Shown here piece after piece: positions 7,192 to 16,028 of a stretch of DNA of 64,000 nucleotides; position 1 is the first letter of the stretch; each line of letters begins with the position of its first letter. This DNA comes from Persicirhabdus sediminis. GTDB taxonomy: Bacteria > Verrucomicrobiota > Verrucomicrobiia > Verrucomicrobiales > Akkermansiaceae. The notes below the pieces were generated by a model, which did no database searches, was not told the DNA's origin, and saw only the letters and a program-made list of their open reading frames with translations. Where the stretch lies: the NCBI RefSeq assembly GCF_016595495.1, contig NZ_JAENIM010000009.1:124001-188000 (forward strand), written 5' to 3'. Made by a program: the position numbers and the translations under genes.

Positions 7192-9048
7192 ATGAGCTAT
7201 CAGGTTTTTGCCAGAAAATATCGGCCACGCACATTCAAAGACGTTCTTGGTCAAGATCACGTCGTGCAGACGCTGCGCAATGCGATCGAAAAGCAGCGCC
7301 TTGCTCATGCCTATTTGTTTGTTGGCCCGCGTGGCACCGGCAAAACAACCACTGCGCGAATTCTAGCCAAAGCACTCAACTGCCCAGATGGCCCGAGTGT
7401 TGACTTTGACCCTGACGCCATCATCTGTGAGGAAATTGCTAACGGCACATCGCTCGACGTGCTAGAAATTGATGGTGCCTCCAACAATGGCGTCGAACAA
7501 GTGCGCGAATTGCGTGACGATGTGCGCTTTGCTCCGTCACAGGGGAAATTCAAAATTTACTACATCGATGAGGTGCACATGCTTTCAACAGCGGCATTCA
7601 ATGCCCTGCTGAAAACTTTGGAAGAACCGCCAGAATACGTCAAATTCATCTTTGCCACCACTGAGCCTAACAAGATCCTACCAACTATCATTTCGCGCTG
7701 TCAGCGATTTGACCTGCGCCCAATCCCCACCGACATCATCGCCAACCATCTCAGCTACATCGCTACTGAAGAAGGGGTGAAACTAGATCAAGCTGCGGCC
7801 TGGGCCATCGCTAAGGGAGCAGACGGCGGCATGCGCGACGCGCAATCCATGCTCGACCAGTTAGTAGCCTTCTGTGGGGAGCAAATCACCGAGACTAACG
7901 TGCTCGATATCTTTGGTTTTACCTCACGCGAGACAGTGGCTGCCATTTCCACCGCCATTCTCAAAAAAGATACCGCCAAAGCGCTAGAGCTCGTTCACCA
8001 GCAATCACGCGGAGGCAAAGACCTCAGCCAGTTGCTAGCCGAGCTCATCAACTGCTTGCGAGCATTGCTGGTTGGCAAACTCGACCCATCAGCTAACAAC
8101 GATGGATTTTCCGTCGAACTCTGGCAACAACTCACCGAGAGCGCTGGGCCACTCACCCCTGACCGCCTACTATCATTGATAGATATTCTCGCGGATACAG
8201 AAGGGAAAATGAAATGGGCGAGTAACAAACGCCTACACTTCGAGCTCGGTCTAATCAAAGCTATCCAATCACTCAGCGAGCTCAGCATCTCAGATGTAGT
8301 CAAAGCGCTCGGTGGTGCGGGGCCGCTAGATAACATTAACGAGCTCACCGCACAAGCAGCGCCAGTAGCTAACACTAGCCAGCCAGCAGCAGCTCCAGCT
8401 AGCCAGCCAGCAGCTCAACAAGTTCAAACACCAGCTGCAGAACCAACTGCAGCCAGCCAAGCACCAGCTGAAACACCAGCTGAAACACCGGCCCCAACAG
8501 CCGCAGCAACACAGCCAGCACCTGCTCCGCAAGCGCCAGCAGAACCGACTCCAGAACCAGAACCTTCATTTGATTCAGCGGCCACTCTGACTAACACTGA
8601 GACAACGCCGCCAGAAGTCACCCCAGCTCCTCCAGTAACAGAAACGCCAGCTGAGCCTGTTGTGGAAACTCCCGCAGCACCAACAGCTGAACCAGCCGTA
8701 ACAGCCGAGGCCCCTCTCTTCTCAGATGCTCAAGACGGTGATGCTGATTCATTAGGCCTGCGGATCGAAGAACCACCTGCCGCCGCTCCTGCTAGAAGAC
8801 CAGCTAGCCAGCCAACCGCTGATTTCACCGACATGCTCAGTGGCCTCATCGAAGATGCGCCAGAAGAACCTGAACGTCCACCTGAGCCGGAAAAACCAAA
8901 AGCGCCACCAAAACAAGAAGTCGCCGCTGAGCCAGAACCGGAAACCAATGACAAAAACCCGCAGCTGGACGAAAGCTTTTACGATGACCCGCTAGTGAAA
9001 AAAGCACTAGAAATCTTCGAAGCCAAATTTGTTGAAACTCAAAACTAA
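7192..9048 (+). CDS. dnaX: DNA polymerase III subunit gamma/tau
   Basis: This 618-aa clamp-loader ATPase of the replisome has Walker A GPRGTGKT (residues 45-52), the sensor/box region IDEVHMLS, and the conserved IISRCQRFD and GGMRDAQSMLDQ blocks. The N-terminus YQVFARKYRPRTF fixes the start at 7192. Residues 390-560 form a long alanine-, proline- and glutamate-rich linker. The zinc knuckle after the Walker A helix is degenerate: only the cysteines in LNCPDG and IICEEI remain, whereas the usual module has four. No convincing dnaX slippery site for a short gamma form was seen. ybaB follows 10 bp downstream, the usual partner; recR is absent here. Confidence 0.95.
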   Translation: MSYQVFARKYRPRTFKDVLGQDHVVQTLRNAIEKQRLAHAYLFVGPRGTGKTTTARILAKALNCPDGPSVDFDPDAIICEEIANGTSLDVLEIDGASNNGVEQVRELRDDVRFAPSQGKFKIYYIDEVHMLSTAAFNALLKTLEEPPEYVKFIFATTEPNKILPTIISRCQRFDLRPIPTDIIANHLSYIATEEGVKLDQAAAWAIAKGADGGMRDAQSMLDQLVAFCGEQITETNVLDIFGFTSRETVAAISTAILKKDTAKALELVHQQSRGGKDLSQLLAELINCLRALLVGKLDPSANNDGFSVELWQQLTESAGPLTPDRLLSLIDILADTEGKMKWASNKRLHFELGLIKAIQSLSELSISDVVKALGGAGPLDNINELTAQAAPVANTSQPAAAPASQPAAQQVQTPAAEPTAASQAPAETPAETPAPTAAATQPAPAPQAPAEPTPEPEPSFDSAATLTNTETTPPEVTPAPPVTETPAEPVVETPAAPTAEPAVTAEAPLFSDAQDGDADSLGLRIEEPPAAAPARRPASQPTADFTDMLSGLIEDAPEEPERPPEPEKPKAPPKQEVAAEPEPETNDKNPQLDESFYDDPLVKKALEIFEAKFVETQN

Positions 9049-9058
9049 CTAATCACAT

Positions 9059-9364
9059 ATGGACCTACAAAAACTCATGGCACAAGCCCAGCAAATGCAA
9101 GCTGGTGTGCAACAAGCGCAAGAAGAACTCGCCCAGAAAACCGTTGAAACATCGGTAGGCGGCGGCAAAGTTACTGTCACCGCTACTGGTGCAGGTGACG
9201 TTCAGTCTATCAAAATTGACCCTAGCATCGTCGACGCTGAAGATGTTGATTTCCTAGAAGGCCTGGTACTCAAAGGTGTTCAAGAAGCCATCGCCAAAGG
9301 CAAAGACATGGCCGCTCAGGAAATGCAGAAGCTCACTGGAGGATTAAATATCCCAGGGCTATAA
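9059..9364 (+). CDS. ybaB: YbaB/EbfC family nucleoid-associated protein
   Basis: This 101-aa protein starts with a long helix (residues 1-35, KLMAQAQQMQAG), then strands with VGGGKVTVTATGAGDVQSIKIDPSIV, matching YbaB/EbfC, a small dimeric DNA-binding protein found next to dnaX in many bacteria. It lies 10 bp after dnaX and closes that operon just before a strong terminator. The cellular role is nucleoid binding and possibly recombination or repair, as known for the family. Confidence 0.93.
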   Translation: MDLQKLMAQAQQMQAGVQQAQEELAQKTVETSVGGGKVTVTATGAGDVQSIKIDPSIVDAEDVDFLEGLVLKGVQEAIAKGKDMAAQEMQKLTGGLNIPGL

Positions 9365-9390
9365 GCTCGCGATACAAACCTAACTTTATC

Positions 9391-9425
9391 AAAGCCCATC
9401 GCTCATTGCGGTGGGCTTTTTTATT
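9391..9425 (+). terminator. terminator after dnaX-ybaB
   Basis: A 12-bp stem with one G-T pair (9391-9402 with 9408-9419) is followed by a T run. It overlaps the stop codon of the convergent HAD gene (9421-9423) and may serve both strands. Confidence 0.85.
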
Positions 9426-10113
9426 TCAAAATATCTAGCAACTGATCGACTCGATCAATTTCGATGAACTTGTCAAACGCACCCGCGCCGTCGACTCGTT
9501 CGTGCGCCCAGCTCGTTTCATTTGGCAGATAGACAGCATGGCCGCCGAGTTGCAAAACTGGCAGGACATCTGATTTTAACGAGTTCCCCACCATCAACAA
9601 CTCAGCTGGCTGAATATCTAGGTGCTGGATCAGCTTACAATATTCGTGCTCGTTTTTATCCGATACAATCTCGATGTGGTGGAAGTATTTCTCTAATCCC
9701 GAATCAGCCAGCTTGCGCTCTTGATCTTGTAAATCACCCTTGGTGACCACCACCAAACGATACGATTTTTGTAACTCTGCTAGAACGATTTCAATCTCAC
9801 CAATCAACTCAACTGGATGCTCTAGCATCCATCTACCATAACTCAAAATTTCGCTGATAGACTCGTTATCAATCTGGCCAGCAGTCAGCTCTATCGCCGC
9901 TTCTACCATGGACAAGATGTAACTTTTCACCCCATATCCATAAAGCGGAATATTGCCAACTTCGATCTCAAACAGCCGCTTTTTCACGACTTCGTCAGCA
10001 AGCGGCAATCCTAGCAAATCACAGAATCGTTGTTCCACAGCATGGAAATACGGTTCATTCACCCACAAGGTATCGTCGGCATCAAAGGCGATGACTTTCA
10101 GACCATCAATCAT
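9421..10113 (-). CDS. HAD-superfamily hydrolase
   Basis: This 230-aa phosphatase-like protein carries HAD motif I FDADDTLW (residues 10-17, with nucleophile D and general acid D), motif II VVTKGD near 125, a motif III lysine in the following helix, and motif IV VGNSLKSD near 176. The cap between motifs I and II is helical, so this is a C1-type HAD enzyme. The closest functional class by layout is small-molecule phosphatases such as the YjjG or Gph types; the substrate is unknown. It is convergent with ybaB. The gene upstream on the same strand, an SDR, lies 58 bp away. Confidence 0.85.
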   Translation of the reverse strand: MIDGLKVIAFDADDTLWVNEPYFHAVEQRFCDLLGLPLADEVVKKRLFEIEVGNIPLYGYGVKSYILSMVEAAIELTAGQIDNESISEILSYGRWMLEHPVELIGEIEIVLAELQKSYRLVVVTKGDLQDQERKLADSGLEKYFHHIEIVSDKNEHEYCKLIQHLDIQPAELLMVGNSLKSDVLPVLQLGGHAVYLPNETSWAHERVDGAGAFDKFIEIDRVDQLLDILK

Positions 10114-10171
10114 GGTGCAAATACAAACACAGGCAGGTGGATTAGACAGCTAAAATCTAGCTGGCGCTAAC

Positions 10172-10894
10172 TCAAACACACAAGGTCGAGCGCCCACCAT
10201 CCACAGCAAAACATTGTCCTGTAATCCAGCTAGAGTCTTGACTGATCAGGTAGGCCACCATCTTAGCAATGTCATCACTAGTTCCCAGACGCTTCATCGG
10301 GTGCATCTTAGCTAGAGACTCAGCCATTTTTTCATTAGTGAGCAATGGTTCAGCTAGAGGCGTCGCCGTCAGTGATGGAGCAATCGCATTCACCCTAACG
10401 ACAGGTGCTAATTCAGCGGCGAGAGATAACATCAAGCCATTCACCGCAGATTTAGCCATACCTATCGAGCTATGCATATTGAATCCACTGCTGGCTGCCA
10501 CGCTGGAAAATAGAACTACCGAAGCCGTACCCGTCGCCATTTTCAAAGAAGGCAAACTCGCTTGCACCGCGAGCGCAGCTCCCAGAGCATTGAGGGAAAA
10601 ATCATCTAGCATCTGCTGACGAGTCAATCTAGCTAGCGGTGCTAGCCGAATCGACCCGACTGAATAAACTAAGCCTGCTAGCTGGCCGCTGGTTTCATCC
10701 GCCACTCTAGCAAATGTCTCATCGTCCATCACATCACCAACAGTGTAGCTAGCCCCGATCTCAGCAGCCTTAGCCTGTAGTCTAGCCTCGTCTCTAGCAA
10801 CTAGATGGAGCTGGTAACCTTGCTGGTGTAACAACTGCGCACTTGCCCAGCCAATGCCGCTGGAGCCACCGTAAATCAATACTTTACTAAGCAT
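10172..10894 (-). CDS. atypical short-chain dehydrogenase/reductase
   Basis: This 240-aa Rossmann protein has the NAD(P) motif GGSSGIG (residues 9-15), VNAIAPS after the active site, and a C-terminal WITGQCFAVDGGRST typical of classical SDRs. The active-site stretch reads HSSIGMAKSAV, so the position of the catalytic tyrosine of YxxxK is isoleucine while the lysine is kept. Other SDRs with this H-x-S-I-x-x-x-K version exist, so the change is probably a subfamily feature rather than damage. Catalysis may differ from ordinary SDRs. The gene starts directly at the first strand. The substrate is not predictable. Confidence 0.85.
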   Translation of the reverse strand: MLSKVLIYGGSSGIGWASAQLLHQQGYQLHLVARDEARLQAKAAEIGASYTVGDVMDDETFARVADETSGQLAGLVYSVGSIRLAPLARLTRQQMLDDFSLNALGAALAVQASLPSLKMATGTASVVLFSSVAASSGFNMHSSIGMAKSAVNGLMLSLAAELAPVVRVNAIAPSLTATPLAEPLLTNEKMAESLAKMHPMKRLGTSDDIAKMVAYLISQDSSWITGQCFAVDGGRSTLCV

Positions 10895-10961
10895 CCCCCA
10901 ATATAGGACTGATGATTAGATTCGCAAGTTTACTGTGATTTCAGCGACAGTTAGTTGCTCG

Positions 10962-12761
10962 TTAGTCGCGCACGCGCAGACGGAAAAATAGCTCCGCACA
11001 ATTATCTAAAGAACAACTAAGCTTCATGCCTGAGCTGTCACGTGTGCAGCCGATGCCCATATCGCCACCGTCCTCTTCAGCATCATACCAATCCGCTAGA
11101 TTCTCGGAAAACTCGATGCGTAGCGAGCTGGTATCCACAGCCGCATTTAACGGCACATCCATACTCACTGCGCCAGAGGCGTTAACCACGACACTTGGAA
11201 GTTCGTTAGGCTGACTCTTATCAAAGCCCAACATATCTTCGATCACGTTAGGAATTAAATCACCATCAGAATCATCTAGGTCATCCACACCGCTGGCACT
11301 CACGGTCAATGTCATTGGTTCCACAATAATATCTGTCTGGCCACCGTCATAAGTCACAAAAGCCCCCAAAGTATGCTCACCTTCAGCCAGATCAGTCAGG
11401 CTCGTTAGGTGGATATCTTGACCAGTCAATTCACTCGCTAGACTCGCACCAGTCACGGTATTTAAATCCGTATCTTCATGAATCACCGTCCACTTATCTT
11501 TCGACGAGTTGTAGCTAGATACGGTAATTTTCTCCACCTCACTATGCAGGCGTTTTGGCAGAATCCAATAAACATCAACTTTATCAACACTCGCTGTGGC
11601 TTCAAGAAACGCAGGAAACGCTAACATCCTAGGACGAATCATGAACTCCGTGCGAGTGAACCCGTAGGGATCACCTAGCAGTTCTGATTGCTCGTTAGCT
11701 TTCCACCAACCATCATAGTTACCATTCCAGCCGTAATTCATGTGGTAATACCAAACACCATCAACCTTCTTCAGACCATCAGCGACAATTTTATGCCCAG
11801 GAACTGAGACAGCACAAGGCAAGCCCGCTTTCAAACTAGTACGTACTTGGGAGGCAACTTGATTTTGGGTACCGCCAAAACCAGTTATGTCCTCATAAAA
11901 AAAGTGATTTTCTAACGCACGCGCAGAATCGTATCCATTCCCGCCAGTTGAACCATATTTGTAGATCACCTCAGAGGCAATACCGACGTCAGACAACAAC
12001 TGCCCAACAGAGTGCTCTTGCTCAGCTGGGAAATTTGAAAATGGATCATAATGCAAAAGCATATTCGCCCAGTCATAACGATGTTCGTAGTTTGCTGACA
12101 ATGATAGAGGAATCGCCTTATCGCCACCTGGGTTAGAATAACTACTCTCACCGTGTCCCCTAACCGGCCAGCGGTGGTAATACATAATCTGGGCAAATGC
12201 CAAGGGTACACAACCTACAGCCGCATGGCCACGATATTGCTCTTCTGACAAAGTTATCTTATTATGCGTGGGCGTATACAAGTTATACGGATGAGCCTGG
12301 TTCCACGTTGTCTCCATCATGGGCTCAACAACAATATTTTCCGCTAGTGTGCCGATTTCTGGCACCTCCGCCGCTAAGCTCAGCGTGGCCACGGAGGGAG
12401 CCAAGTCTAATTGAGCTAGATGGCTATCAAGCATGGCAAAAGCTGGTGATTCTGGCTGGCTGGTATCGTACATGCCTTGCTCGCTGAATGCCACCACCAG
12501 GCCAGTTGCATCATCACGGTTCAATACCATGTACCCAGCTGGGGAAAAGTTGATGATATAAACTGCCTTTTCTGCATCATCGTTAGGGTAAATTGATAGA
12601 GTGTCGACTTCACGATCCGCATCGTTCATAAGCGAATGTTTTTCCATCCATTCATAAGCACGAGCGACAGCAATGTCAGAGCTTAGTAGTTCCGCTGAAA
12701 CAGACAAATAGGGGGTTAATAATAGTGTGAGCGCTAGATATCTTTTCATACTAAATTTCAC
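10962..12761 (-). CDS. secreted C10-family cysteine protease (streptopain-like)
   Basis: This 599-aa protein has a signal peptide (residues 1-23), a Spi-type inhibitory prodomain (about 24-130), and a C10 peptidase domain. The catalytic cysteine is predicted at residue 184 in GCVPLAFAQ, and the histidine at 323 in PGHKIVADG, followed by YYHMNYGWNG. C-terminal to the protease are beta domains, an aspartate-rich calcium-type repeat near 500 (DDSDGDLIPN), and a terminal domain similar in style to those ending other secreted proteins of this group. It probably acts outside the cell on protein nutrients. An ATG at 12749 is an alternative start. Confidence 0.88.
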   Translation of the reverse strand: MKFSMKRYLALTLLLTPYLSVSAELLSSDIAVARAYEWMEKHSLMNDADREVDTLSIYPNDDAEKAVYIINFSPAGYMVLNRDDATGLVVAFSEQGMYDTSQPESPAFAMLDSHLAQLDLAPSVATLSLAAEVPEIGTLAENIVVEPMMETTWNQAHPYNLYTPTHNKITLSEEQYRGHAAVGCVPLAFAQIMYYHRWPVRGHGESSYSNPGGDKAIPLSLSANYEHRYDWANMLLHYDPFSNFPAEQEHSVGQLLSDVGIASEVIYKYGSTGGNGYDSARALENHFFYEDITGFGGTQNQVASQVRTSLKAGLPCAVSVPGHKIVADGLKKVDGVWYYHMNYGWNGNYDGWWKANEQSELLGDPYGFTRTEFMIRPRMLAFPAFLEATASVDKVDVYWILPKRLHSEVEKITVSSYNSSKDKWTVIHEDTDLNTVTGASLASELTGQDIHLTSLTDLAEGEHTLGAFVTYDGGQTDIIVEPMTLTVSASGVDDLDDSDGDLIPNVIEDMLGFDKSQPNELPSVVVNASGAVSMDVPLNAAVDTSSLRIEFSENLADWYDAEEDGGDMGIGCTRDSSGMKLSCSLDNCAELFFRLRVRD

Positions 12762-12871
12762 CCCTACCGAGCAAACCCTTCAGCTACAAGCACTAAAAGC
12801 ATAATCAAACAGATAATTCAGGCTAAAACGAGCAAGCTGAGTGGATTCATTTAGAAGTCCATTTCCAAGGC

Positions 12872-12923
12872 AAAAAAATACCCACAACATAGGCTGAAGC
12901 AAATTCAGTCCCAGTTGTGGGTA
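12872..12923 (-). terminator. terminator of the DUF1080 gene
   Basis: A 10-bp stem (12879-12888 with 12914-12923) encloses an inner 5-bp hairpin. On the minus strand it is followed by a run of seven T (12872-12878), ending transcripts from the gene at 13026-13670. Confidence 0.75.
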
Positions 12924-13025
12924 ATCAAGGGATGACACGGAAGCTAACAATTAGCTAAACCACTAGTCTATCCCCCTGTTAAAATTTGAATAAATATTCT
13001 GCTAGTTGCAGAGATTTACCAGCAA

Positions 13026-13670
13026 CTAGTTAGCTGGAAGTTCTTGAATGCGCAGGTTGCGGAATTTCACACCAGCACCGTGGCCGAGCAAGCCAAGACG
13101 GCCATTTTCATTCCAAACACTTTTGTGCTTAGGTTCCAATGTTGGTTTGATCTCAGCTAGGTTAACATCAAGAATCACTGTACCGTTCAGAGTCACTTTC
13201 AAGTCGTCTCCATTAACAGCAATTTCCTGAGAGTTCCACTCACCCGTTGGCTTGAGGTATCCTTGTTTTGCACCAGCCCAACCATAAGCACTACCGTGGT
13301 ACTGATATGGTTTCAGCTTTTTCTCTTGATAGGCAGGGTTATCCAAAATCTGGATCTCCATCATGTTTTTTGGATTCACCTTAAGTGGCGCGCGCAGCGC
13401 AATGCCATTATTTCCTTTTGCGGGAACGATGAAGTCAAAACGCAAAACGAAGTTTTTGTACTCCTTCTCCGTCATGAGGTTCTTTTTGCCATCACATGAA
13501 AGTACGCCACCTTCGATGGAATACCCTTCTCCATTGCCGTGCCAGCCAGAAAAATCTTTCCCATTAAACAGGGCCACAAATCCATCCTCTACCACAACGT
13601 TATCAGCTGATAGAGAAAGCGTGCCTAGCAGTGAGAACAACAATACAGACTTTTTGAATAATTTTTTCAT
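13026..13670 (-). CDS. DUF1080 secreted glycoside hydrolase-like protein
   Basis: This 214-aa protein has a signal peptide (MKKLFKKSVLLFSLLGTLSLSA) and then the 3-keto-disaccharide hydrolase/DUF1080 pattern: FVALFNGKDFSGWHGNG, a concanavalin-like fold with LRFDFIVPAKGNNGIALRA, QILDN, YGWAGAKQGYLKPTGEWN, and an ending with GHGAGVKFRNLRIQEL. The ATG at 13670 gives the signal peptide; the longer frame does not. The family is greatly expanded in Verrucomicrobiota and Planctomycetota and is thought to act on sugars in the periplasm or outside. It is transcribed alone, with a terminator downstream. Confidence 0.9.
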   Translation of the reverse strand: MKKLFKKSVLLFSLLGTLSLSADNVVVEDGFVALFNGKDFSGWHGNGEGYSIEGGVLSCDGKKNLMTEKEYKNFVLRFDFIVPAKGNNGIALRAPLKVNPKNMMEIQILDNPAYQEKKLKPYQYHGSAYGWAGAKQGYLKPTGEWNSQEIAVNGDDLKVTLNGTVILDVNLAEIKPTLEPKHKSVWNENGRLGLLGHGAGVKFRNLRIQELPAN

Positions 13671-13841
13671 AATTGAACAATCCGCAAAACTTAATACAAA
13701 AAACATATTTGCGGCACAACCACTAATACCTACAGGAAAACGAAAACTATCATCAAGTCCCCAATTTGGCACCTAAGGTCTAATTATCTGATAAAACCTA
13801 GCCATAATTGATAAATTCACGGCGATATGCTGAGCCACAGC

Positions 13842-14432
13842 TTACCGCTTAGGGGTGAAATAAACTGGCTCGTTACCAGTCTTCCACTTGATATTACATC
13901 CACTACTGAAGGAATTTTTGATTCCATCGATGCGCCCAGCTAACATCAAATCAACAGCTGCCCGCAACGATGAAGCAGTGACATCCACTCCATTCGTGGG
14001 CCGCGCAGGACAGAACTCACCGGCATAAGCCAGCTGGCCATCGCCATCAAAAAGATAGAAATCTGGCGTGCAGGCAGCGGCGTAGGCGTGGGCCACGTTT
14101 TGGCTTTCGTCGTAGAGATAGGGAAAATTCCAGCCATTTTGCACGGCAAATTCTACCATCTTCGCAGGTGAGTCCTGCGGGTAATTCGCCACATCATTAG
14201 AGTTGATAGCAATCGTACTGACCCCCAACTCAGCGAGCTCTTGGGCATACTCGCCCAGCTCTTTAGCTAACATAATAACAAATGGGCAATGGTTACAGGC
14301 AAATACCACAAGCGTGCCATTGTCGCCAAACAGCTCAGCAGATTGGTAATTTTTTCCCTCTGCGTCAGCCAGCTGGAACGCTGGCGCTTGCTGTCCTTTT
14401 TCTAATGTAAATGTGGATTTAACTTCAGCCAT
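13842..14432 (-). CDS. thioredoxin-family redoxin (AhpC/TSA-like)
   Basis: This 196-aa soluble protein has the redoxin fold: GQQAPAFQLADAEG, then a C-x-x-C in FACNHCPF (near residue 50), an INSNDVANYPQDS segment and a TPDFYLFD strand with cis-proline. Near the C-terminus is the conserved SSGCNIKWK, a third cysteine common to this thioredoxin/peroxiredoxin group. It probably reduces peroxides or disulfides in the cytosol. The ATG at 14432 was chosen because conserved sequence starts there; an ATG a few codons upstream is possible. It diverges from the bamD-like gene, and the shared upstream region is about 120 bp. Confidence 0.82.
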   Translation of the reverse strand: MAEVKSTFTLEKGQQAPAFQLADAEGKNYQSAELFGDNGTLVVFACNHCPFVIMLAKELGEYAQELAELGVSTIAINSNDVANYPQDSPAKMVEFAVQNGWNFPYLYDESQNVAHAYAAACTPDFYLFDGDGQLAYAGEFCPARPTNGVDVTASSLRAAVDLMLAGRIDGIKNSFSSGCNIKWKTGNEPVYFTPKR

Positions 14433-14555
14433 AATCAAAGTACTAAGCATGAACTTAGCTAGGTCAAGTGAGATTCCCAAGCAGCTGCCGCGCCGCTCGT
14501 CACCTTCTAAGCTGATATGACTTGGCATTTTAGAAGAATTGCCTAAGTTGCCCGT

Positions 14556-15485
14556 ATGCGTTTTCACAAGCTAGCCATTACAACCACATGTCTGACGCTA
14601 CTAGCCTCATGCAGTAGCGACCTCCCTCCAGCCGCTGGGTCCGTTACGAGCGCCACCATGGCAGCTGGTGAAGCCTTGTACCAAGAGGGCCGCAGCTATG
14701 AAGCCGCCGGCAATGACAAAAAGGCGATCTCTCGATATAAGGAGGTTTACAAAAAATACCGATACGCCGACTCCGCTCCAGAAGCAAAATTTCACGAAGC
14801 CGAATTGCTCTACAAACAGGGCAAGTTAGTGAACTCATTTGACGCCTATCAGGAGCTGATTGAAAATTTCCAAGGCAGCCGACACTATCAAACTGCCTTC
14901 GATAGACAGATCAAAATTGCCCATCAAGCTGCTGACGGCATCATCAAAAATAACTTCCTCGGTCTGAAATCTAAGATTGGACCCGAGCGTGTAGAGAAGA
15001 TGATGAGCAAAGTGCGCGACAACGCACCCAAAGCACCAAGTGCCTCCGCTGCGCAGTTTGCCATTGGAGCCAGCTGGCAGGAATCGAAGATTCCAGACAA
15101 GGCCATCGGCGCGTACCGCCAAGTTTCTCTCAACTATCCCGAGAGCAAAGAAGCTCCAGAAGCACTCTATCGTGTGGGTGAGTTGCTCATGATGAAGTCT
15201 GAAAAAGGCAACCAAAACCTAGCTAACTTGGACAGCGCACGCAACGTCTTTGAAGATGTGATTCTGCAATACCCGAATCACAAACGCGCCAAAGATTCAC
15301 GCGCTAACATAAAGATGATCCGTAGTCAGGACATCACTCGTAGCTTCGAAATTGGTAAATTTTACGAAAGTAAAAAAGAATACCAATCAGCCAAGTTTTA
15401 TTACAACGACGTCTTGAAGAAAGCGAAAAAAGGCAGTGATCTTGAAAAAGAAACCCGCCAGCGACTCGCTAACTTAGGTCAATAA
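14556..15485 (+). CDS. BamD/YfiO-like outer membrane assembly lipoprotein
   Basis: This 309-aa protein has a lipoprotein signal with lipobox LLASC, so the lipidated cysteine is near residue 19. The rest is a string of TPR repeats: EGRSYEAAGNDKKAISRYKEVY, then FHEAELLYKQGKLVNSFDAY, then KAIGAYRQVSLNYPESKEAPEALYRVGELL and more to the C-terminus. This is the BamD/YfiO layout, and BamD works in the Bam complex that inserts outer-membrane proteins. The length is somewhat above that of E. coli BamD. It is followed 20 bp downstream by an LptE-like lipoprotein gene, so the pair may serve outer-membrane biogenesis. Confidence 0.78.
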   Translation: MRFHKLAITTTCLTLLASCSSDLPPAAGSVTSATMAAGEALYQEGRSYEAAGNDKKAISRYKEVYKKYRYADSAPEAKFHEAELLYKQGKLVNSFDAYQELIENFQGSRHYQTAFDRQIKIAHQAADGIIKNNFLGLKSKIGPERVEKMMSKVRDNAPKAPSASAAQFAIGASWQESKIPDKAIGAYRQVSLNYPESKEAPEALYRVGELLMMKSEKGNQNLANLDSARNVFEDVILQYPNHKRAKDSRANIKMIRSQDITRSFEIGKFYESKKEYQSAKFYYNDVLKKAKKGSDLEKETRQRLANLGQ

Positions 15486-15505
15486 TTCATCTAGCTTCCG
15501 TGGCC

Positions 15506-16009
15506 ATGCGCTATCTGCTCACCGCGCTCATCGCGCTCGTTCTCTCCGCCTGCCAAGGCTATCACATCAATGGCACCAAACCTGATTATCTCAGCGAGAT
15601 CAAAACGGTGGCGGTGCCGCAGTTTGATAATGATACGCTAGAAGTGCGTCTAGGCTCTCTAGCAACGAACTCAGCTGTCGACTCTCTAACTCGCGATGCC
15701 ACTTTCACTATTGGCAATGCCGAGGACGCAGATGCCGTGCTCGTTGGTAGAGTAACTAACGTCAACTACGGCCAGGTGAGTTCATCACGCATTGACTCAC
15801 TGCGCTCAGAGGAACTCAGCGCCACCGTGATCATCCACTGGAAGCTGATAGACAATACGACCCAGCGCGTTCTTGATCAGGGATCATCCCGCGGAACCAC
15901 CAGATTTATCGCTGACGGCAACCTGCAAACAGCCAGACGCAATGGCATGCCTGACGCCACCAAACGAGCTACCGATAGCATGGTGCTCACTCTAGCTAAC
16001 GGATTCTAG
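15506..16009 (+). CDS. LptE-like LPS assembly lipoprotein
   Basis: This 167-aa protein has a short signal with lipobox LVLSACQG. Then come GYHINGTKPDYL and IKTVAVPQFDNDTLEVRLGSLATNS, typical of the LptE family in which a GY-x-x-x-G start precedes a strand with VAVPxFxNxT. LptE is the outer-membrane partner that plugs LptD during LPS export. An ATG at 15506 is preferred to the GTG at 15500. It follows the bamD-like gene by 20 bp and precedes rsmI by 19 bp, so all three are likely cotranscribed. It supports a diderm cell with an LPS-type outer membrane. Confidence 0.75.
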   Translation: MRYLLTALIALVLSACQGYHINGTKPDYLSEIKTVAVPQFDNDTLEVRLGSLATNSAVDSLTRDATFTIGNAEDADAVLVGRVTNVNYGQVSSSRIDSLRSEELSATVIIHWKLIDNTTQRVLDQGSSRGTTRFIADGNLQTARRNGMPDATKRATDSMVLTLANGF

Positions 16010-16028
16010 CCACTAGCAAATTACCAGC

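Noticed and set aside
8424-8954. Antisense ORFs in dnaX
   Set aside because: They arise from the alanine/proline-rich linker of dnaX read on the opposite strand.
8990-9010. dnaX slippery heptamer for a gamma frameshift
   Set aside because: The A-run lies close to the end of the gene and is in the wrong phase to make a short form.
15500-15505. GTG start for the LptE-like gene
   Set aside because: The ATG at 15506 gives a standard lipoprotein signal directly; the GTG adds two residues of no evident role.
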